Source: Bacillota bacterium
GTDB lineage: Bacteria; Bacillota; SHA-98; UBA4971
Assembly (NCBI GenBank): GCA_024653485.1
Contig: JANLFY010000004.1
Coordinates: 124,001 to 188,000, forward strand
Direction: 5' to 3'
Length of the DNA: 64,000 nucleotides
The notes under the pieces are model-generated. The model worked only from the letters and a program-made list of their open reading frames with translations, searched no databases and was not told the origin of the DNA. Below, one piece after another: positions 59,056 to 64,000 of the stretch. Made by a program: the position numbers and the translations under genes. Position 1 is the first letter of the stretch. Each line of letters starts with the position of its first letter.

Positions 59056-61749
59056 GTGCTCGGCTTCCTCAAGAAGGCACTTGATTTCAACGAGAGAGAG
59101 CTTCGCAGGCTGCGGGACATGGCCGCGGCGGTGACCGCTCTCGGCCCAGAGATCTCGAGGCTGTCCGACGAGGAATTGGCCTCGAAGACGGTGGAGTTTA
59201 GATCGCGGCTCGCGAACGGGGAGTCTCTGGACGAAATCCTCCAGGAAGCGTTCGCCGTTGTCCGTGAAGCGTCGGTGAGAGTCCTCGGGCAGCGCCATTT
59301 CGACGAGCAGGTCATGGGCGGGATCGTGCTCCATGAGGGCAGGATCGCCGAAATGAAGACCGGCGAGGGCAAGACCCTGGCGGCGACGCTGCCCGCTTAT
59401 CTCAACGCCCTCTCTGGGGAGGGCGTTCATGTCGTGACCGTCAACGACTACCTCGCGCGCCGCGACGCGGAGTGGATGGGGACTATCCACAAGTTCCTCG
59501 GGCTCACCGTGGGTGTCATCGTCCACGGGTTGGACTACGCACAGAGGAAGGCCGCGTACGCGGCTGACATCACTTACGGGACGAACAACGAGTTCGGGTT
59601 CGACTATCTAAGGGACAACATGGTCGCTTCAGAGGACGAGATGGTCCAGCGAGAGCTGAACTACGCCATCGTCGACGAGGTCGACAGCATCCTCATAGAC
59701 GAGGCGAGAACGCCCCTCATCATCTCAGGCCAGGCTGAGGAGTCCACGGACCTTTACTATCAGTTCGCGAGGCTTGTGCCGAGGCTGAGACGAGAAGAGG
59801 ACTACACCGTGGACGAGAAGGCCCGCACCGTGGCGCTAACCGAAGAAGGTGTGGCGAGGGTCGAGAGGATGCTCGGCATAGACAATCTGTACGACGACTC
59901 CAACATGGAGCTCGCGCATCATCTGAACCAGGCGCTGCGTGCCCATGCCCTGATGCACAGGGACAGGGACTACGTGGTAAAGGACGGCCAAGTCATCATA
60001 GTCGATGAGTTCACCGGACGCCTCATGTTCGGGAGGCGGTACAGCGACGGCCTGCATCAGGCCATAGAGGCAAAGGAAGGTGTGAAGGTCGAGCGGGAGA
60101 GCCAGACTCTGGCGACAATCACGTTCCAGAACTACTTCCGTATGTACCGGAAGCTAGCAGGCATGACGGGCACCGCGGCGACGGAGGAAGAGGAGTTCCG
60201 GAAGATATACGGGCTTGACGTGGTGGTGGTCCCGACGCACCTCCCGATGATTCGGGTCGACCATCCCGACGTGGTCTACAAGACTGAGCGCGCGAAGTTC
60301 AACGCGGTCGTCGAGGAGATCGAAAGGCTCCACGAAAAGGGGCAGCCCGTGTTGGTGGGCACCATCTCCATCGAGAAGTCGGAGAGACTCAGCGAGATGC
60401 TCAGACGACGCGGCATTCCGCACCAGGTGCTGAACGCGAAACACCACGAGCGTGAGGCGGAGATCGTGGCGCAGGCCGGGCGCTTGGGGACGGTTACCAT
60501 AGCCACTAACATGGCCGGGCGTGGAACAGACATCGTGCTGGGCGGCAACCCAGAGTATATCGCCAAGCAGAAGCTGCGTGCCCGTGGTTACGCCAGCGAG
60601 GTGGTGGCTGAGGCGGCGGAGAGGTTTCCCACGAAGGATCCCGAGGTTCTCAAGGCCCGGGAGGAGTTCAGCGAGTACCTCGAGGAGGCGAGGGCAGCTT
60701 GCGCAGGGGAGCATGAAAAAGTAGTCGAACTGGGCGGGCTGTTCATCATCGGAACGGAGCGCCACGAGAGTAGACGCATAGACAACCAGCTCCGCGGTCG
60801 TTCCGGGCGCCAGGGTGACCCGGGAGCGTCCCGGTTCTATGTGTCGCTCGAGGATGACCTCATGAGGCTCTTCGGCGGGGAGTTCATAACGAACATCATG
60901 AACAGGCTCGGGTGGGATGAAAACACCCCGATCGAACACCCGCGCCTGTCGAAGGCGATCGAGACCGCTCAGAAGCGTGTGGAGGCGCGCAACTTCGACA
61001 TCCGTAAGCAGGTCCTCGAGTACGATGACGTCATGAACAAGCAGCGTGAGGTCATCTACCGCGACAGGCGCATGATCTTGCGCGGCGAGGATCTAAGGGG
61101 CAGAATCATGCAGATGATCTCCCAGGTTGCCAAGGGCATTCTTGACACGTACGCGAACGAGAAGGTGTTCCAGGAGGAATGGGATCTCGACGGGCTCGCG
61201 GACCGTGTGAACAGGACCTTCGCACCGGGGGCGTCGCTCGTCACGAGAGCGGAACTGGCCGGTTTGCGCCGTCCGGAGCTAGAGGAGCGCATCGTGGGGG
61301 CTGCCCGAAAAGCATACGAGGAGCGGGAGACCCTCATCGGGCCGGAGCGCATGAGGGCTCTCGAAAAGCTCGTTATGCTGAGGATAATTGATTCGAAGTG
61401 GATGGATCACCTGCAGGCTATGGACGACCTGCGGGAAGGAATAGGACTTCGGGCGTACGGTCAGCACAACCCGTTGCAAGAATACCAGATCGAGGGCTGG
61501 CAGATGTTCGAGGCGCTCAAGGAGAGCATTCAAGAGGACATCGTGACGTGGATGTTCCGCGTGGGCGTCGAGAGCGGCGACAAGCAGCCCAAGGCGCGTC
61601 GGTACCACATTTCGATGAGCGGTGGCGGCCAGCAGGACGAGGAACGACCGCGGGTGGAGCAGCGGCGCGTGAAGAAGGTCGGGAGGAACGACCCATGCCC
61701 GTGCGGAAGTGGAAAGAAGTACAAGAAATGCTGCGGAAGGAGTGCCTGA
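59056..61749 (+). CDS. secA: Preprotein translocase ATPase SecA
   Basis: GTG start; 897 residues. Domains run in order: NBD1 with [17 protein letters not shown] (Walker A) and [17 protein letters not shown] (DEAD-like Walker B), the preprotein-crosslinking insert, NBD2 with [14 protein letters not shown] and [11 protein letters not shown], the helical scaffold and wing domains, and a C-terminal zinc motif [13 protein letters not shown] near residue 885. It drives export of unfolded precursors through SecYEG. It immediately precedes prfB (four bases between), the conserved Bacillota order. Confidence 0.98.
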   Translation: MLGFLKKALDFNERELRRLRDMAAAVTALGPEISRLSDEELASKTVEFRSRLANGESLDEILQEAFAVVREASVRVLGQRHFDEQVMGGIVLHEGRIAEMKTGEGKTLAATLPAYLNALSGEGVHVVTVNDYLARRDAEWMGTIHKFLGLTVGVIVHGLDYAQRKAAYAADITYGTNNEFGFDYLRDNMVASEDEMVQRELNYAIVDEVDSILIDEARTPLIISGQAEESTDLYYQFARLVPRLRREEDYTVDEKARTVALTEEGVARVERMLGIDNLYDDSNMELAHHLNQALRAHALMHRDRDYVVKDGQVIIVDEFTGRLMFGRRYSDGLHQAIEAKEGVKVERESQTLATITFQNYFRMYRKLAGMTGTAATEEEEFRKIYGLDVVVVPTHLPMIRVDHPDVVYKTERAKFNAVVEEIERLHEKGQPVLVGTISIEKSERLSEMLRRRGIPHQVLNAKHHEREAEIVAQAGRLGTVTIATNMAGRGTDIVLGGNPEYIAKQKLRARGYASEVVAEAAERFPTKDPEVLKAREEFSEYLEEARAACAGEHEKVVELGGLFIIGTERHESRRIDNQLRGRSGRQGDPGASRFYVSLEDDLMRLFGGEFITNIMNRLGWDENTPIEHPRLSKAIETAQKRVEARNFDIRKQVLEYDDVMNKQREVIYRDRRMILRGEDLRGRIMQMISQVAKGILDTYANEKVFQEEWDLDGLADRVNRTFAPGASLVTRAELAGLRRPELEERIVGAARKAYEERETLIGPERMRALEKLVMLRIIDSKWMDHLQAMDDLREGIGLRAYGQHNPLQEYQIEGWQMFEALKESIQEDIVTWMFRVGVESGDKQPKARRYHISMSGGGQQDEERPRVEQRRVKKVGRNDPCPCGSGKKYKKCCGRSA

Positions 61750-61753
61750 TGAC

Positions 61754-62861
61754 ATGCTGAGTGAGTTGAAACCCGCTCTGGAAGATCTCGTTTCCAGGGT
61801 CGAAGAGATGAGGGTGTATCTTTGACGTCGAAGCGAAGAAGGCCAAGCTCGCTGAGCTTGAACAGCGAGTGAGCAGCCCGGGCTTCTGGGACGACAGGGA
61901 GGCCGCGCAGAGAGTCCTTCAACAGGTGAGCCAGATCAAGGGCGACGTCGAGCGTTGGGAGAAGGCCCGCGCCGACTCTGAGGACCTCATGGTCCTCCTT
62001 GAGCTGGGGTTGGAGGAAGGCGATGAGTCGGTCGAGAAAGAGGTTCGCCAGGGTATGAAAGCTCTTGCGAAGGCTGTGACTGGCCTTGAGCTTTCGCATC
62101 TGCTCGGCGGGGAGTACGACCGGGCCAACGCCATCGTGTCCATTCATCCCGGAGCGGGAGGCACGGAATCCCAGGACTGGGCGGAGATGCTCCTAAGGAT
62201 GTACCTGAGGTGGGCGGAACGGCGGGGATACAAGGCAGAGATCACCGACGTCCTGCCGGGCGAGGAAGCGGGCCTCAAGAGCGCCACTGTCCTCGTGAGC
62301 GGCGAGCACGCGTACGGATACCTCAAGGCTGAAAAGGGAATCCACCGCCTCGTTAGGATATCGCCGTTTGACGCCAACGCCAGGCGCCACACGTCGTTCG
62401 CGTCGGTTGATGTGATCCCTGAAGTACCGGAGGACGTGGACGTTGAGATAAGGCCGGAGGATCTCAAGATCGACACGTACCGGTCTGGAGGGGCCGGCGG
62501 CCAGTATGTCAACAAGACCGAGTCCGCCGTGAGGATAACCCACATCCCCACCGGCATCATAGTGGCCTGTCAGAATGAACGTTCCCAGTATCAGAACCGG
62601 GAAGTCGCCATGAGGATCCTGAAGGCTCGTCTGTTCGAGCACTACAAGGCGGAACAGGAGAAGAAGATAGGCGAGCTCCGTGGTGAGCAGAAAGAAATAG
62701 CTTGGGGCAATCAGATCAGATCATACGTGTTCCAACCTTACACGATGGTGAAGGACCATCGGACCGGCCTCGAGACCGGTAACGTCCAGGCGGTGATGGA
62801 CGGCGAGATAGACGAGTTCATCGAGGCCTACCTCAGGGCAAGCGCCAGAGCGTCGGCCTAG
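61754..62861 (+). CDS. prfB: Peptide chain release factor 2, with programmed +1 frameshift
   Basis: The gene is read as 61754-61822 joined to 61824-62861, giving 368 residues; RF2 is usually 365. Frame zero ends at a TGA (61823-61825) inside CTTTGAC, preceded by AGGGTG (61811-61816), the Shine-Dalgarno-like stimulator. The second frame carries SPF (residues 203-205, stop-codon recognition) and GGQ (248-250, peptidyl hydrolysis). When RF2 is scarce the ribosome slips +1 at CUU and makes more RF2, an autoregulatory circuit. It is coupled to secA. Confidence 0.97.
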
Positions 62862-62926
62862 TCCTGCCTACGTACCCGAGTGGGGCGCGCGTCGGGTGAT
62901 GCGCGTAGGGTGAATAGAGGGATGCC

Positions 62927-63631
62927 ATGAAGTACGCTGCGGCGCTGGCTGGCCTTGTGATAATCTGCCTTTTCCTGGTCGGCGAGGTGACGATCCCAGG
63001 GGTCGTGAGCACTAGGCTGGAGAGAGCGATAGCGGCGAGCGTGGACGGGATCGAGTCCGTCCACGTTCACGTGAGGACCTTTCCCGCCCTTGCGCTCGCC
63101 GCCGGTAAGATACACTCGCTCCGGCTTGACGCGAGAAACATGGTCGTGGACGGGCTGCGGGTGCGGCGCTTGTTCATCGACGCGCGCAATGCGGAGGTAG
63201 ACGTGAGCTCCGTGCTAGGTGGTGGCAAGCTCGTCGTACGACGCGTTGGCCGTAGTGACGTAACGGTCGTGCTGGCTGAAGACGACCTCAACTCGTACTT
63301 TCACTCGCGCGACGGGATCTTGAGATTCCTCACGGTGAGGCTCCGACGGGACTTCGCCACAGTCTCGGGCAGCGCAAGCGTCTTAGGTGCAAAGGTGGAG
63401 TTCGCGCTGGAGGGTAGGTTCGTAGTGAGCGGCGACACACGCCTCGCGTACGTCGTCGACCGCGTCACGGTCGGACGAACGGTGGTTCCAGATGTCATCA
63501 AGGACGGGTTATTGAGGAGTGTGGACTTGTCAGTGGACGTGTCCGGCCTGCCCGTCCCCGTTGCGCTGAAGGACGTGAACGTTCAAGATGGAGTCGCCTA
63601 CATCTTCGGAAGCGCGTGTTCGGGCGAGTGA
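62927..63631 (+). CDS. DUF2993 (LmeA-like) protein
   Basis: The 234-residue product has one N-terminal signal or anchor helix (residues 4-22) followed by a beta-rich lipid-binding-like domain. GIESVHVHVRTFPALALAAGKIHSLRLDARN and GARVEFALEGRF-type strands match DUF2993/LmeA proteins, which bind phospholipid and act in envelope maturation in actinobacteria. In Bacillota the role is unknown. It stands between prfB and the DUF5693 gene. Confidence 0.75.
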   Translation: MKYAAALAGLVIICLFLVGEVTIPGVVSTRLERAIAASVDGIESVHVHVRTFPALALAAGKIHSLRLDARNMVVDGLRVRRLFIDARNAEVDVSSVLGGGKLVVRRVGRSDVTVVLAEDDLNSYFHSRDGILRFLTVRLRRDFATVSGSASVLGAKVEFALEGRFVVSGDTRLAYVVDRVTVGRTVVPDVIKDGLLRSVDLSVDVSGLPVPVALKDVNVQDGVAYIFGSACSGE

Positions 63632-63821
63632 CAGGAAGGCGCACTGATCGAGAGCCGACCCCTTTGGCACGTCCGGCCGCGCGGAGAAGGGGATGAGGTA
63701 CCCGTCGGGGATGCCGGACTTCACCGGACAGAGGGTTGGGTTGGGTCGGGTGGGGCTGAGCTTCGGAGTGGGGCTCGGGAGAGCGGCCGCCGGTTGATCG
63801 GGAATGTGGGGTGGAGGTTCG

Positions 63822-64000
63822 ATGGCAGGATCATGGAGAGCGAGGAAGCTTTGGGTGTGGACGCTGATAGCCGCTGCGCTGGCGTCAGCGTACATCGCGG
63901 CCGGGCGGGTTTCCCTGGAACGCTCCAACCGCCAGGTGGACTTGGTGTTGGACTATGATGCTGCCATTGAGCTCTGCCGCATGGCCGGGTACCCCTTGGA
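63822..64000 (+). CDS. DUF5693 family protein, 3' end missing
   Basis: Only the first 59 residues lie in the window. An N-terminal membrane segment is followed by RVSLERSNRQVDLVLDYDAAIELCR, which fits the R..E..N..V.lvlDy start of DUF5693 proteins of Bacillota (large polysaccharide or cell-wall related membrane proteins). GGAGG precedes the ATG with short spacing. The call is limited by the short visible part. Confidence 0.6.
   Translation, partial: MAGSWRARKLWVWTLIAAALASAYIAAGRVSLERSNRQVDLVLDYDAAIELCRMAGYPL

Noticed and set aside
1-64000. CRISPR array, insertion sequence, prophage or rRNA
   Set aside because: No regularly spaced repeats, transposase, integrase, phage structural gene or rRNA sequence was recognised.

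Overview
The window looks like chromosomal DNA of a high-G+C member of the Bacillota (Firmicutes), probably an anaerobe. Evidence: strong GGAGG-type ribosome binding sites with many GTG and TTG starts; an hpf ... secA-prfB block with a programmed frameshift in prfB; DUF5317 and DUF5693 family proteins; a yybP-ykoY manganese riboswitch; and many oxygen-sensitive-type Fe-S, UbiD and FrhB-like proteins. Placement below phylum is inference. No rRNA, intact tRNA, IS element, prophage or CRISPR array was found.

Layout. (1) 1-2003: a restriction-modification pair, the 3' part of a DPPY (DUF1156-like) DNA methyltransferase and a HindIII-family endonuclease, in DNA visibly richer in A+T than the rest. 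(2) 2016-4196, minus strand: hbd and ackA. (3) 4853-6733: a PEPCK-like P-loop protein with its own promoter. (4) 7281-10475: NMT1/SsuA-type ABC importer. (5) 10671-12869: GlcD-type FAD oxidase and a class II aldolase. (6) 12994-14317, minus strand: GNAT acetyltransferase and BioY. (7) 14924-20550: TAXI-TRAP transporter, GntR/FCD regulator, malic enzyme. (8) 20717-30575: glutamate-cyclase-like protein, TIM-barrel protein, FrhB-like iron-sulfur flavoprotein, UbiX, LpdD-like protein, TctC-TctA-TctB and UbiD. (9) 31254-41669: second TAXI-TRAP transporter, DUF1850 protein, three-subunit molybdenum hydroxylase, second FrhB-like protein, MFS exporter. (10) 41774-46423: second GntR/FCD regulator, PLP aminotransferase, aldo/keto reductase-ferredoxin fusion, DUF401 permease. 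(11) 46576-49943: manganese riboswitch and P-type ATPase. (12) 50327-53007: zinc-ribbon protein, amino-acid ABC binding protein and permease. (13) 53229-64000: hpf, a nucleotidyltransferase-like protein, a conserved unknown, HD-GYP, DUF5317, secA, prfB, DUF2993 and the start of a DUF5693 gene.

How it may work together (inference). From about 7 to 46 kb the window is largely an acid-catabolism region. Five uptake systems (ABC, two TAXI-TRAP, one TTT, one DUF401) sit next to soluble enzymes that could decarboxylate (UbiD with UbiX and LpdD), hydroxylate (molybdenum hydroxylase), oxidise (GlcD), cleave (class II aldolase) or transaminate organic acids and feed malate/pyruvate metabolism. The two FrhB-like proteins are candidate electron carriers for the two largest clusters. 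Near-identical TGGT-ACCA palindromes upstream of both TRAP operons and the malic enzyme suggest one FadR-type GntR regulon joins several of these units.

Strongest leads: the FrhB-like twins, the UbiD/UbiX/LpdD/TTT cluster, the shared operators, a roughly 300-base highly structured intergenic region at 34314-34611, and the HindIII-like endonuclease paired with an unusual methylase.
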